Positions 35,746-46,360 of a DNA stretch of 64,000 nt are shown here, piece by piece. The notes beneath the pieces were generated by a model, which saw nothing but the letters and a program-made list of their open reading frames with translations, was not told the DNA's origin and made no database searches. Positions within the stretch are counted from its first letter, which is position 1, and every line of letters starts with the position of its first letter. The DNA is taken from assembly GCF_006088715.1 (NCBI RefSeq), contig NZ_CP030771.1, forward strand, positions 6,715,501 to 6,779,500, in the 5' to 3' direction. The translations under genes were made by a program, and so were the position numbers. This DNA is from Streptomyces sp. YIM 121038 (lineage in GTDB: Bacteria > Actinomycetota > Actinomycetes > Streptomycetales > Streptomycetaceae).

Positions 35746-37206
35746 TCACGCCTTGGCGGAGACCGGCTCGGCCGCGGCGGCCGGGGCCTTCGCGTCGCCC
35801 TCGGGGAGCGGCTGGCGCGGCAGGAGCGCGTACAGCGCCCCGGCGACCAGGATCGTCACGAGCCAGCCCAGGCCGTTGCGGCCGACCCAGGACGTGGCGA
35901 GCGGGCCGCTGAACCAGTCGACCTTGGTGAAGAGCAGGCCCACGAGGAGCGCGACGGCCCAGGAGGTCATCGCCTGCCAGGCGAAGCCCGCCTTGTACCA
36001 GTAGACGCTGGTGCGCGTGGTGTCCATCAGGCCTTCGCCGTCGTACGTCCTGCGGCGCAGCATGTCGATGCCGAAGACGCCGATCCAGGCGGAGAAGGCG
36101 ACGGCGAGCAGCGTCAGGAAGGAGATGAACGAGCCCATGAAGCTCGTCGCCACGTTCATCAGGAGGTAGCCGAAGATCAGGCTGATGATCGCGTTCACGC
36201 TGACCGCCCACGCGCGCGGGACCTTGATGCCGAGGGTCATCGCGGTGAAGCCCGCCGAGTACATCGACATCGAGTTGATCAGGAGCATGCCGATCAGGGC
36301 CATGATCAGGTACGGCACGGCGATCCACGTCGGCAGCAGGTCGCCGAGGAAGGCGACCGGGTCCTGTGCGGAGGACAGGCTCGGCGTGGAGACGGCCATG
36401 ACGGCGCCCATCAGGACCATCGGCACGACGACGATCGCGGCACCGCCGACGGCGTGGCCGACCAGCGGCTTGCTCGGCGCCGTGCGCGGCAGGTAGCGGG
36501 TGAAGTCCGGGCCGGTGGGGACCCAGCTGATGCCGCCCGCGGCGATGGTGCCGATGCCCGCGATCATCATCGCGGTGGAGCCCGCGGGCTTGTCGAAGAC
36601 CTGCGACCAGTCGGTGTTCTTCAGGAGGTAGACGAGCACCAGGACGCTGAACGCGCCGAAGAGGTACGTCGACCACTGGCTGCACACGTGCAGCACCTTG
36701 CGGCCGAGGCCCGAGATGAGGAACGTGGCGGCGACGAAGGCGAGCAGGGTGACGACCTTCAGGGCCGTGTTCGCCTTCACGCCGAAGCAGATGTCGAGCA
36801 CGGTGAGGATCGCGTACGCGCCCGTGACCGCGTTGATCGTCTCCCAGCCCCAGCGGGCGACCCAGATCAGCGCGCCGGGGAAGAGGTTGCCGCGCTGGCC
36901 GAAGACCGCGCGCGAGAGCGTCATGCCCGGCGAGCCGCCGCGCTTGCCCGCGATGGAGACCAGGCCCACCAGGCCGTAGCTCAGGACGGGCGAGACGAGG
37001 GCGACGACCAGGACCTGCCAGAAGTTCAGCTCGTTCGAGACGATGAGGCCCGCGCCCATGGTGAGCAGCAGCACGCTGATGTTGGCGGCGACCCAGGTGG
37101 GGAACAGCTCGCGGGTCCTGCCGTGGCGTTCGGAGTCGGGGACCGGCTCCAGACCCCTGGTCTCCAGGGCGCCTTCGTGTTCGGCGGTTTCGGCGGTGGT
37201 GCTCAT
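35746..37206 (-). CDS. NCS1-family nucleobase/cytosine permease
   Basis: 486-residue membrane protein with about 12 hydrophobic helices (e.g. SVLLLTMGAGLIVSNELNFW; SWVPTGPDFTRYLP; LINSMSMYSAGFTAMTLG). It matches the purine-cytosine permease (NCS1) family, which imports cytosine, uracil, allantoin or hydantoins; the substrate is not deducible. The ATG at 37206 is chosen because a TAGAGT -10 (37281-37286, minus) lies between it and the only other candidate start at 37311. The ATG has no adjacent Shine-Dalgarno; a GAGAGG is 17 nt away. It is divergent from ftsY. Confidence 0.88.
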   Translation of the reverse strand: MSTTAETAEHEGALETRGLEPVPDSERHGRTRELFPTWVAANISVLLLTMGAGLIVSNELNFWQVLVVALVSPVLSYGLVGLVSIAGKRGGSPGMTLSRAVFGQRGNLFPGALIWVARWGWETINAVTGAYAILTVLDICFGVKANTALKVVTLLAFVAATFLISGLGRKVLHVCSQWSTYLFGAFSVLVLVYLLKNTDWSQVFDKPAGSTAMMIAGIGTIAAGGISWVPTGPDFTRYLPRTAPSKPLVGHAVGGAAIVVVPMVLMGAVMAVSTPSLSSAQDPVAFLGDLLPTWIAVPYLIMALIGMLLINSMSMYSAGFTAMTLGIKVPRAWAVSVNAIISLIFGYLLMNVATSFMGSFISFLTLLAVAFSAWIGVFGIDMLRRRTYDGEGLMDTTRTSVYWYKAGFAWQAMTSWAVALLVGLLFTKVDWFSGPLATSWVGRNGLGWLVTILVAGALYALLPRQPLPEGDAKAPAAAAEPVSAKA

Positions 37207-37280
37207 GAGGGGGAGTTCCGTGCCTCTCGCTCGGTCTGCGTCGACGTTGTCGCAGCCGGTGGGGGTTTTCTTCGGATGGG

Positions 37281-37286
37281 ACTCTA
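37281..37286 (-). promoter_or_regulatory. Candidate -10 of the NCS1 permease gene
   Basis: On the minus strand TAGAGT, exact to the actinomycete -10 consensus, lies 75 nt upstream of the preferred ATG. The -35 region is weak. Confidence 0.35.
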
Positions 37287-37410
37287 CGCGCGTTGACGCA
37301 GCCTCTTCCATCGTACTTTAGTCCGAGTAATCCCGGCTAGTGGCCTATGTCTTTTGGAGGAAGCCACAAGGGGGGCCCGTGGGCGAGCCATGACTGATAC
37401 TGGGTGGGTT

Positions 37411-38640
37411 ATGGAAATCGTCATCCTCGCTGTAGTCATCGCCGTGGTCGTGGTCGGCGCGATCGGCGGGCTCGTCGTCGGCAGCCGCAAGAAGAAGCAG
37501 CTGCCGCCGTCCCAGGCCCCGTCGAGCACGCCCACCATCACCGCACCCCCCGCCGAGCCGCACGTCGGCGACGAGGCCGAGACGCCGCGCGACGAGCCGC
37601 GCCGCACCATCGAGGAGGTGGACCTGCCGGTCGCCGAGCCGTCGGCGTCCGCCCCCGTCGTGGTCGAGGAGCCCGAGGCTCCCGAGGCCCCCGAAGCCCC
37701 GGAGATCGAGACCCCGGAGCCCACCGCGGGCCGCCTGGTGCGGCTGCGCGCCCGCCTGTCCCGCTCGCAGAACGCGCTCGGCAAGGGCCTGCTGACCCTG
37801 CTCTCCCGCGAGCACCTCGACGAGGACACCTGGGAGGAGATCGAGGACACGCTCCTCACCGCCGACGTCGGCGTCGCCCCCACCCAGGAGCTCGTCGAGC
37901 GGCTGCGCGAGCGCGTGAAGGTGCTCGGCACCCGCACCCCGCAGGAGCTGCGCACCCTGCTGCGCGAGGAGCTCCTCCAGCTCGTCGGCACGGACTTCGA
38001 CCGCGCCGTCAAGACCGAGTCCGGCCTGGAGACCCCGGGCATCGTGATGGTCGTCGGCGTGAACGGCACCGGCAAGACCACCACCACCGGCAAGCTCGCC
38101 CGCGTCCTCGTCGCCGACGGCCGCTCGGTCGTCCTCGGCGCCGCCGACACCTTCCGCGCCGCCGCCGCCGACCAGCTCCAGACCTGGGGCGACCGCGTCG
38201 GCGCCCGCACCGTGCGCGGACCCGAGGGCGGCGACCCGGCCTCCATCGCCTTCGACGCCGTCAAGGAAGGCATCACCGAGGGCGCCGACGTCGTGCTCAT
38301 CGACACCGCGGGCCGGCTGCACACCAAGACCGGCCTGATGGACGAGCTCGGCAAGGTCAAGCGCGTCGTCGAGAAGCACGCCCCGCTCGACGAGGTGCTG
38401 CTCGTCCTGGACGCCACCACCGGCCAGAACGGCCTGGTCCAGGCCCGGGTCTTCGCCGAGGTCGTCGACATCACCGGCATCGTCCTCACCAAGCTCGACG
38501 GCACCGCCAAGGGCGGCATCGTCGTCGCCGTCCAGCGCGAGCTGGGCGTGCCGGTCAAGCTGGTGGGCCTGGGCGAGGGCGCGGACGACCTCGCGCCCTT
38601 CGAGCCCGAGGCCTTCGTCGATGCCCTTATCGGCGACTAG
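37411..38640 (+). CDS. ftsY: Signal recognition particle receptor FtsY
   Basis: SRP-GTPase that docks ribosome-SRP complexes at the membrane. The N-terminal hydrophobic anchor (MEIVILAVVIAVVVVGAIGG, residues 1-20) is typical of actinobacterial FtsY, followed by a Pro/Glu-rich acidic linker. The N domain and G domain follow, with GVNGTGKTTTTGKLA (near 214), DTAGRLHTKTG and TKLDGTAKGG. It has 409 residues from the ATG at 37411; the ATG at 37390 would add MTDTGWV. Its partner ffh is 8 kb downstream. Confidence 0.96.
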   Translation: MEIVILAVVIAVVVVGAIGGLVVGSRKKKQLPPSQAPSSTPTITAPPAEPHVGDEAETPRDEPRRTIEEVDLPVAEPSASAPVVVEEPEAPEAPEAPEIETPEPTAGRLVRLRARLSRSQNALGKGLLTLLSREHLDEDTWEEIEDTLLTADVGVAPTQELVERLRERVKVLGTRTPQELRTLLREELLQLVGTDFDRAVKTESGLETPGIVMVVGVNGTGKTTTTGKLARVLVADGRSVVLGAADTFRAAAADQLQTWGDRVGARTVRGPEGGDPASIAFDAVKEGITEGADVVLIDTAGRLHTKTGLMDELGKVKRVVEKHAPLDEVLLVLDATTGQNGLVQARVFAEVVDITGIVLTKLDGTAKGGIVVAVQRELGVPVKLVGLGEGADDLAPFEPEAFVDALIGD

Positions 38641-38668
38641 GCGCTTCGCGGGAAGCGCGGTGCCGAAC

Positions 38669-38746
38669 CTGCGGGCCGCCGGTGGCTGGTCGCGCCCGCG
38701 TGGCGGAGCCACATATCGGCACAGCCCCGCGCCCCTTCGGGGCGCT
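38669..38746. repeat. 78-bp structured intergenic repeat, copy B
   Basis: 87% identical, ungapped, to 8500-8577. The first hairpin is GTGGC-GGA-GCCAC (38700-38712), so the second pair of copy A's stem (C-G) is U-A/T-A here, a compensatory change. The second hairpin GCGCCCC-TTC-GGGGCGC (38729-38745) is unchanged. It again lies between convergent genes (ftsY and the Prim-Pol-like gene). Confidence 0.85.
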
Positions 38747-38798
38747 GCCGTGCCGCGGCGGCCTACACCGTGGCCGCTCAGCCGCGCGGATCAAGGAG

Positions 38799-38837
38799 AA
38801 GGGCCCCACCCCGGGGTGCAGCCGGGGCGGGGCCCTT
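38799..38837. terminator. Bidirectional terminator between ftsY and the Prim-Pol-like gene
   Basis: 16-position stem with a single A-C mismatch (arms 38799-38814 and 38822-38837), a 7-nt loop, and AA/TT at the ends. Confidence 0.8.
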
Positions 38838-38890
38838 CCGTATGGGGCGGCCGACGCGCGGGGAGTGCGCCCCCGCGCGCGTGCGGGGCG

Positions 38891-39673
38891 TTACGCCGGG
38901 GAGCGGTGGGCCACGTACGCCAGCGTGCCGAGCACGAGACGGGCGTGCGGAGGGCTCGTCGCCGAGTCCGGGTCGGGGGCGCGCAGCCAGCGCACCGGGC
39001 CGAGCCCGCCGCGGTCGGAGGGCGGCGCGGTGATGTGGCTGCCGGGGCCGATGCCGTGCAGGTCCAGGGCCGCGTCGTCCCAGCCCATGCGGTAGAGCAG
39101 CTGGGGGAGTTCGGCGGCGGCGCCGGGCGCGACCAGGAAGTGCGTGCGGCCGTCGGGCGTGGCCGCCACCGGGCCGAGCGGCAGGCCCATCCGCTCCAGG
39201 CGCACCAGGGCCCGGCGCCCGGCGGTCTCCGCGACCTCGATGACGTCGAACGCCCGGCCGACCGGCAGCATCACGGCCGCCCCGGGGAACTGCCCCCAGG
39301 CGTCGGTCACTTCGTCGAGCGTGGCGCCCGCGGGGACCTCCGGCGCGAAGTCGAGGGGGTGTGCGCCGGGGGCCGGACACCCGGCGGCGCCGCAGGAGCA
39401 GCGCCCGTCCTGGGCGCGCGCCCCGGGCACCACGGCCCAGCCCCACAGGCCCGTGTACTCCGCCACCGCCGTGCAGTCGGACGCGGCGCGGCCCCGCCGC
39501 CGCGACGTGGCGCGCGGCTCCTTGGGCTCCTTCGCGCGGCCGGGCTCGCGGTCGCCCGTGCCCCGGGCCGTCCCGCCCGTGTCCTTCGCCTCCGGGAGTC
39601 CCGAGTCCTTTGTTCCGCGGTCACCGGAACGGGGCTCTTTGGTCCCCCGGATGCCGCCGATCGTGAAGCCCAT
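38891..39673 (-). CDS. Prim-Pol-like (bifunctional primase/polymerase N-terminal) protein, possibly degenerate
   Basis: 260 residues. The N-terminal ~60 residues are low-complexity and charged. From ~70 the protein resembles the archaeo-eukaryotic-primase-like Prim-Pol domain: AVAEYTGLWGWAVVPGAR and CSCGAAGCPAPGAHPLDF (the Cys/His pattern usual in this family). At the expected catalytic Asp-x-Asp only D143-V-I-E146 remains, so catalysis is doubtful. It is divergent from nsdA and, as I recall, a constant neighbour of nsdA in Streptomyces. No helicase partner is nearby. Its function is unknown. Confidence 0.7.
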   Translation of the reverse strand: MGFTIGGIRGTKEPRSGDRGTKDSGLPEAKDTGGTARGTGDREPGRAKEPKEPRATSRRRGRAASDCTAVAEYTGLWGWAVVPGARAQDGRCSCGAAGCPAPGAHPLDFAPEVPAGATLDEVTDAWGQFPGAAVMLPVGRAFDVIEVAETAGRRALVRLERMGLPLGPVAATPDGRTHFLVAPGAAAELPQLLYRMGWDDAALDLHGIGPGSHITAPPSDRGGLGPVRWLRAPDPDSATSPPHARLVLGTLAYVAHRSPA

Positions 39674-39731
39674 GCCCCCTCCAACGGGTCGAGTGCGCCG
39701 TGGTTACGTGACGGAATCGGATCGTGACTCT

Positions 39732-39761
39732 CTGTCTTAAGCTGTCTTGAGCCGTCTTGAG
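39732..39761 (+). repeat. Three phased 10-bp repeats (CTGTCTTGAG type)
   Basis: CTGTCTTAAG, CTGTCTTGAG and CCGTCTTGAG stand head to tail. The 10-bp period places each copy on the same DNA face. A fourth copy, TGTCTTGAG, is at 40168-40176. Confidence 0.8.
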
Positions 39762-39794
39762 TGGTGCCCGGCGTCACTGTTTGGACGTCTCAAG

Positions 39795-39824
39795 CCGACT
39801 TTCGCTGACTTTCGCCGACTTCCG
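39795..39824 (+). repeat. Three phased 10-bp repeats (CCGACTTTCG type)
   Basis: CCGACTTTCG, CTGACTTTCG and CCGACTTCCG in tandem, 33 bp after the first repeat set. The function is unknown; possibly regulator binding or bending. Confidence 0.8.
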
Positions 39825-40192
39825 CCGCCAAGTGCTCGCGGCGCTCGGGGGATTCGGGGGTGGTGTGACCCGCGACCCGCGCCCCTGCGTGCTCCGTTCC
39901 GCCGACTCTCGGTTGTTCTGTGTCAAGTGAATCGCGTGCGGCGGTCCGGGAGTTCATTCGAAGGGGTGGCGAATGGTGGCGTTTCCGGGATCGCCCTCGC
40001 CGGAGAGGTGATCGTAGGATTACTTTCAGTGCATGGAGTCGGGAGCAGTGCGCGCCCGCGGGTATGCCGGAGGCAAGTCGGCTTCCCGTTCGATGGGTGA
40101 CATTCTCCGGACGGGCGGCCGCGGCACGCGGCATTCTGTTAGGGCTTGACCGAGGACCGCGTACAAGTGTCTTGAGGGATGGGGGCGTTCCA

Positions 40193-41677
40193 GTGGGCGG
40201 CAGTAGCGGTGGCGGTACGAACGCCGAGAAGCGCCCGAACGAGATGCTCACCTCTTGGTTCGTGCGCAGCGGCTGGTCGAAGGGCGAGCTGGCGCGGCAA
40301 GTGAACCGCAGAGCCAGGCAGTTGGGCGCTCATCACATCTCCACGGACACCTCCCGCGTCCGGCGCTGGCTGGACGGGGAGAATCCGCGCGAGCCCATTC
40401 CGCGCATCCTCTCCGAGCTGTTCTCGGAGCGCTTCGGATGCGTCGTCGCCGTCGAGGACCTCGGCCTGCGCGCCGCCCACCAGTCGCCCTCCGTCTCCGG
40501 CGTCGACCTGCCCTGGACCGGGCCGCAGACGGTCGCGCTCATCAGCGAGTTCAGCCGCAGCGACCTGATGCTCGCCCGGCGCGGCTTCCTCGGCACCTCG
40601 CTCGCCCTGTCCGCGGGCCCCGCCCTGATCGAGCCCATGCAGCGCTGGCTGGTGCCGGGCCCCTCCACCGCCCAGGTGGTGGCCGAGCCCGAGCCCCAGC
40701 AGTACGCCGGCAGGCGGCCCGGCCGCCTCTCCAAACCGGAGATGGACCTCCTGGAGTCCACCACGGTGATGTTCCGCCAGTGGGACGCCCAGTGCGGCGG
40801 CGGCCTGCGCCGCAAAGCCGTCGTCGGCCAGCTGCACGAGGTGACCGACCTGCTCCAGGAGCCCCAGCCCGAGTCCACCGCCAAGCGCCTGTTCAAGGTC
40901 GCCGGTGAACTGGCCGAGCTCGCGGGCTGGATGAGCTATGACGTGGGGCTCCAGCCGACCGCCCAGAAGTACTTCGTCCTCGCCCTGCACGCCGCCAAGG
41001 AAGCGGGCGAGAAGCCCCTCGGCTCGTACATCCTCTCCAGCATGAGCCGCCAGATGATCCACCTCGGCCGCCCCGACGACGCCCTGGAGCTCATCCACCT
41101 CGCCCAGTACGGCAGCCGCGACTGCGCGAGCCCGCGCACCCAGGCGATGCTGTATGCGATGGAGGCCCGCGCCTACGCCGGAATGGGCCAACCGGGCCGC
41201 TGTAAACGGGCGGTGCGCATGGCCGAGGACACCTTCACCGACGCGGACGACTGGGACGAGCCCGAGCCGGACTGGATCCGCTTCTTCTCCGAAGCCGAGC
41301 TCAACGGCGAGAACGCCCACTCCTTCCGCGACCTCGCCTACGTCGCGGGCCGCAGCCCGACCTGCGCCTCCCTCTCCGAGCCCGTCATGGAGCGCGCCGT
41401 CGAGCTCTTCGGCAAGGACCCCGAACACCAGCGGTCGTACGCGCTGAACCTGATCGGCATGGCCACCGTCCACCTGCTCCAGAAAGAGCCCGAGCAGAGC
41501 ATGCTCCTCGCCAGGGACACGCTGGACATCGCCAAGAAGGTGCGCTCCGAGCGGGTCAACACCCGGCTGCGCAAGACCGTCGCCAACGCCGTGCGGGACT
41601 TCGGCGACGTCCCGGAGGTCGTCCACTTCACCGACCAGCTCGCCCAGGAGATGCCGGAAACCGCGGAGGCCGTCTGA
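40193..41677 (+). CDS. nsdA: Negative regulator of sporulation and antibiotic production NsdA
   Basis: 494-residue protein. The N-terminal ~80 residues carry a helix-turn-helix-like region (KGELARQVNRRARQLGAHH; DTSRVRRWLDGENPR). The C-terminal two-thirds are TPR-like helices (KYFVLALHAAKEAGEKPLGS; LYAMEARAYAGMGQPGRCKR). NsdA (SCO5582) is known in S. coelicolor as a repressor of aerial mycelium/sporulation and of actinorhodin; nsdA mutants overproduce. The GTG at 40193 follows GAGGGATGGGGG. It has a long upstream region with phased repeats. Confidence 0.92.
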   Translation: MGGSSGGGTNAEKRPNEMLTSWFVRSGWSKGELARQVNRRARQLGAHHISTDTSRVRRWLDGENPREPIPRILSELFSERFGCVVAVEDLGLRAAHQSPSVSGVDLPWTGPQTVALISEFSRSDLMLARRGFLGTSLALSAGPALIEPMQRWLVPGPSTAQVVAEPEPQQYAGRRPGRLSKPEMDLLESTTVMFRQWDAQCGGGLRRKAVVGQLHEVTDLLQEPQPESTAKRLFKVAGELAELAGWMSYDVGLQPTAQKYFVLALHAAKEAGEKPLGSYILSSMSRQMIHLGRPDDALELIHLAQYGSRDCASPRTQAMLYAMEARAYAGMGQPGRCKRAVRMAEDTFTDADDWDEPEPDWIRFFSEAELNGENAHSFRDLAYVAGRSPTCASLSEPVMERAVELFGKDPEHQRSYALNLIGMATVHLLQKEPEQSMLLARDTLDIAKKVRSERVNTRLRKTVANAVRDFGDVPEVVHFTDQLAQEMPETAEAV

Positions 41678-42090
41678 CGGTCCGAGGTCCCGCCGACCCT
41701 CCAGGGCCCCGGCCCGACGCCCCAGGACTCCGGTCGCGGCAGCCCATCCCGAACAGCCCGACTCGGCTCCCCCATGCCAGGTCATCCGGATGGCGCCGCG
41801 GCCGGGCTGCTTTTGCGCCCGAACCGCCGCCGCTCTCGCGGACCGGGGCGCTCGCCGTGGGGGTCGCCCAATCGATGGCTGGGGTTTTGGGAGGATACGT
41901 TCCGCCCTCCGGTTCTGGCGTGCAGTTCATTCACGCGTAACACGCCCGACCTCTTCGTCACTGCCGCGAAACATCGAGCGGCACTGGCCGAAACCGCGCT
42001 GCGCCAACCTCGTGCCGCATAACCGGTCCACCGTCCTCGCACCGCAGAGGCCGGACCGCACGGGCCGCATCCGACGACGAGGAGACTGCG
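41678..42090 (+). other. Regulatory region before amtB
   Basis: 413 nt between nsdA and amtB. The first 240 nt show nothing I can assign. A GlnR box is at 41937-41972, and GAGGAGA just before the amtB ATG is the ribosome site. Confidence 0.6.
41937..41972 (+). promoter_or_regulatory. GlnR box upstream of amtB
   Basis: GTAAC-n6-GACCT-n4-GTCAC-n6-GAAAC. It fits the tandem actinomycete GlnR consensus gTnAc-n6-GaAAc-n4-GtnAC-n6-GAAAc; only the second half-site (GACCT) is weak. GlnR is known to activate amtB-glnK-glnD under nitrogen limitation. Confidence 0.85.
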
Positions 42091-43793
<1,703 letters not shown>

Positions 43794-43875
43794 CCCGCCC
43801 ACGGCGCCGCGTCGGGGGCGCCGTGGACACCGTGCCGTAACCGCCCTGGACACCGTGGAGAACAGGAGCCGCCGG

Positions 43876-46326
43876 GTGACGAGTGTGGACGTACGAACCG
43901 AGACCGAAGATCCCGGACCCAGCGGCTACGCGGCGGCCCGGCTGCGCCTCCTGCACCAGGAGGCGCGGTCCGGGCCGCCGCGCCGTGCGGCCCTCGCCGA
44001 GCTGACCGACGGCTGGCTCGGCGGCCTCCTCGCCGCGGGCACCGCCGACCTCGCGGCGCTGCGCGGGGCGGCCCTCGTCGCCGTCGGCGGCTACGGCCGC
44101 GGCGAACTGTCCCCGCGCAGCGACCTCGACCTGCTGCTCCTGCACGACGGCAGCGCCGAGCCAGGCGCCCTCGCGGCCCTCGCCGACCGCATCTGGTACC
44201 CGGTCTGGGACCTCGGGCTCTCCCTCGACCACTCCGTCCGCACCCCCGCCGAGGCCCGCAGGACGGCCGCCGACGACCTCAAGGTCCAGCTCGGCCTCCT
44301 CGACGCCCGGCACGTCGCGGGGGACCTCGGCCTCACCACGGCCCTGCGCACCACGATCCTCGCCGACTGGCGCAACCAGGCGCCCAAGCGGCTCCCCGAG
44401 CTGCGCGAGCTGTGCGACGAACGGGCCGAGCGGCAGGGCGAGTTGAGCCACCTCCTCGAACCCGACCTGAAGGAGGCGCGCGGCGGCCTCCGGGACACCA
44501 CCGCCCTGCGCGCCGTCGCCGCGTCCTGGCTCGCCGACGCGCCCCGCGAAGGCCTCGCCGAGGCGCGCCGCACCCTGCTCGACGTACGCGACGCACTGCA
44601 TCTGACCACCGGCCGCGCCACCGACCGCCTCGCCCTCCAGGAGCAGGACCAGGTCGCCGCCGAACTGGGCCTCCTGGACGCCGACACGCTGCTGCGCCAG
44701 GTCTACGAGGCCGCCCGCACCATCGCCTACGCGGGCGACGTCACCTGGCGCGAGGTCTCCCGCGTCCTGAGGTCGCGCGCCGCCCGGCCACGCCTTCGCG
44801 GCCTGCTCGGCGGCGCGCGGACCACCGCGGCCGAGCGCTCGCCGCTCGCCGAGGGCGTCGTGGAGCAGGACGGCGAGGTCGTCCTAGCCCGGGCCGCGCG
44901 CCCCGAGCGCGACCCCGTGCTCCCGCTGCGCGCCGCCGCGGCCGCCGCCCAGGCGGGCCTGCCGCTCTCCCTGCACGCCGTGCGCCGCCTCGCCGCCACC
45001 GCCCGGCCGCTGCCGACGCCCTGGCCCGCCGAAGCCCGCGAACAGCTCGTCACCCTGCTCGGCGCCGGCCGTCCCACCGTCCAGGTCTGGGAGGCCCTGG
45101 AGGCGGAAGGCCTGATCACCCGGCTCCTGCCGGACTGGGAGCGGGTGCGGTGCAGGCCGCAGCGCAACGCCGTGCACACCTGGACCGTGGACCGCCACCT
45201 CGTCGAGACCGCCGTACGGGCCTCCGCGCTCACCCGCCGCGTCGGGCGGCCCGACCTGCTGCTCATGGCCGGGCTCCTGCACGACATCGGCAAGGGCTGG
45301 CCCGGCGACCACTCCGTCGCCGGGGAGATCATCGCCCGTGACGTGGCGACCCGGATCGGCTTCGAGCAGGGCGACGCCGCCGTGCTCGCCCGCCTCGTCC
45401 GCCACCATCTGCTGCTCGTCGAGACCGCGACCCGGCGCGACCTCGACGACCCCGCCACCGTGAAGACGGTGGCCGAGGCCGTCGGCACCCGGGGCACCCT
45501 GGAGCTGCTGCACGCGCTCACCGAGGCCGACGCGCTGGCCACCGGCCCCGCCGCCTGGTCCTCCTGGCGCGGCTCCCTGGTCGCGGACCTCGTCCGCCGC
45601 GTCGACGCGGTCCTGGCCGGCAACGAGCCGCTCGAAGGCGCCGAGCCGCCCACGTCGGCCGAGCAGGAGCGGCTCGCCCTGGAGGCGTTCCGCACCGGCG
45701 GGCCCGTCCTGTCGCTGCGCTCCCGGGCCGAGCCGGACCCGGACGGGCCCGCCGAAGGCCTCGGCGTCGAGCTGCTCATCGCCCTGCCGGAGCGGCCCGG
45801 GATCCTCGCGGCCGCCGCCGGGGTGCTCGCCACCCACCGCCTGACCGTCCGCACGGCCGAGCTGCGCGTCCTGGAACTGCCCGCGGAGGTCGGGGGCTCG
45901 GTGCTGCTGCTCGACTGGCGGGTGGCCGCCGAGTACGGCTCCCTGCCGCAGGCCGCCCGGCTCCGCGCCGATCTCGTACGGGCCCTGGACGGCTCCCTGG
46001 ACATCGCGGGGCGCCTCGCCGAACGGGACGCCGCCTACCCCCGGCGGCGCGGGGTGCTCGCCCCTCCGCCGCACGTCACCGTCGCGTCGGCGGGCTCGCG
46101 GCGTGCCACCGTCATCGAGGTCCGGGCCCAGGACGCGCCTGGCCTGCTGCACCGGATCGGGCTCGCCCTGGAGGCGGCCGGGGTGCGGGTGCGCAGCGCG
46201 CACGTGTCGACGCTCGGGTCGAACGCGGTGGACGCGTTCTACGTGACCGGGGCCGACGGGGGGCCGCTGGCGGAGGAGCGGGCGGTCGAGGTGGCGCGGG
46301 GGGTGGAGGGGGCGCTGCGGGCCTGA
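43876..46326 (+). CDS. glnD: PII nucleotidyltransferase/deadenylase GlnD
   Basis: 816-residue bifunctional enzyme. The nucleotidyltransferase domain has GGYGRGELSPRSDLDLL (near 70). The HD phosphohydrolase domain has AGLLHDIGKGWPGDHS (near 468). Two C-terminal ACT domains (about 630-700 and 745-816; VLATHRLTVRTAELRVL, ALEAAGVRVRSAHVSTLG) sense glutamine. In Streptomyces it adenylylates GlnK. The GTG at 43876 has CAGGAG 6-7 nt before it; the GTG at 43855 is an alternative. It is the third gene of the GlnR-controlled cluster. Confidence 0.96.
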   Translation: MTSVDVRTETEDPGPSGYAAARLRLLHQEARSGPPRRAALAELTDGWLGGLLAAGTADLAALRGAALVAVGGYGRGELSPRSDLDLLLLHDGSAEPGALAALADRIWYPVWDLGLSLDHSVRTPAEARRTAADDLKVQLGLLDARHVAGDLGLTTALRTTILADWRNQAPKRLPELRELCDERAERQGELSHLLEPDLKEARGGLRDTTALRAVAASWLADAPREGLAEARRTLLDVRDALHLTTGRATDRLALQEQDQVAAELGLLDADTLLRQVYEAARTIAYAGDVTWREVSRVLRSRAARPRLRGLLGGARTTAAERSPLAEGVVEQDGEVVLARAARPERDPVLPLRAAAAAAQAGLPLSLHAVRRLAATARPLPTPWPAEAREQLVTLLGAGRPTVQVWEALEAEGLITRLLPDWERVRCRPQRNAVHTWTVDRHLVETAVRASALTRRVGRPDLLLMAGLLHDIGKGWPGDHSVAGEIIARDVATRIGFEQGDAAVLARLVRHHLLLVETATRRDLDDPATVKTVAEAVGTRGTLELLHALTEADALATGPAAWSSWRGSLVADLVRRVDAVLAGNEPLEGAEPPTSAEQERLALEAFRTGGPVLSLRSRAEPDPDGPAEGLGVELLIALPERPGILAAAAGVLATHRLTVRTAELRVLELPAEVGGSVLLLDWRVAAEYGSLPQAARLRADLVRALDGSLDIAGRLAERDAAYPRRRGVLAPPPHVTVASAGSRRATVIEVRAQDAPGLLHRIGLALEAAGVRVRSAHVSTLGSNAVDAFYVTGADGGPLAEERAVEVARGVEGALRA

Positions 46327-46360
46327 GAGGGCCCTGCGCCGTGCCGGGTTCCGCCTCCGC

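Larger units (their letters stand above)
39674..40192. other. Long divergent regulatory region before nsdA
   Basis: 519 nt without a supportable gene between the Prim-Pol-like gene and nsdA. It contains two sets of three 10-bp tandem repeats (listed separately) and a further TGTCTTGAG at 40168-40176, close to the nsdA start. Confidence 0.6.

Noticed and set aside
37311..37351. Upstream ATG of the NCS1 permease at 37311 as start
   Set aside because: The best -10 (TAGAGT) lies downstream of it, so that ATG would not be transcribed; the extra residues are not membrane-like.
39747..40100. A 117-codon plus-strand open frame upstream of nsdA
   Set aside because: It covers the phased DNA repeats, has no Shine-Dalgarno and a Ser/Arg/Gly composition typical of non-coding GC-rich DNA.
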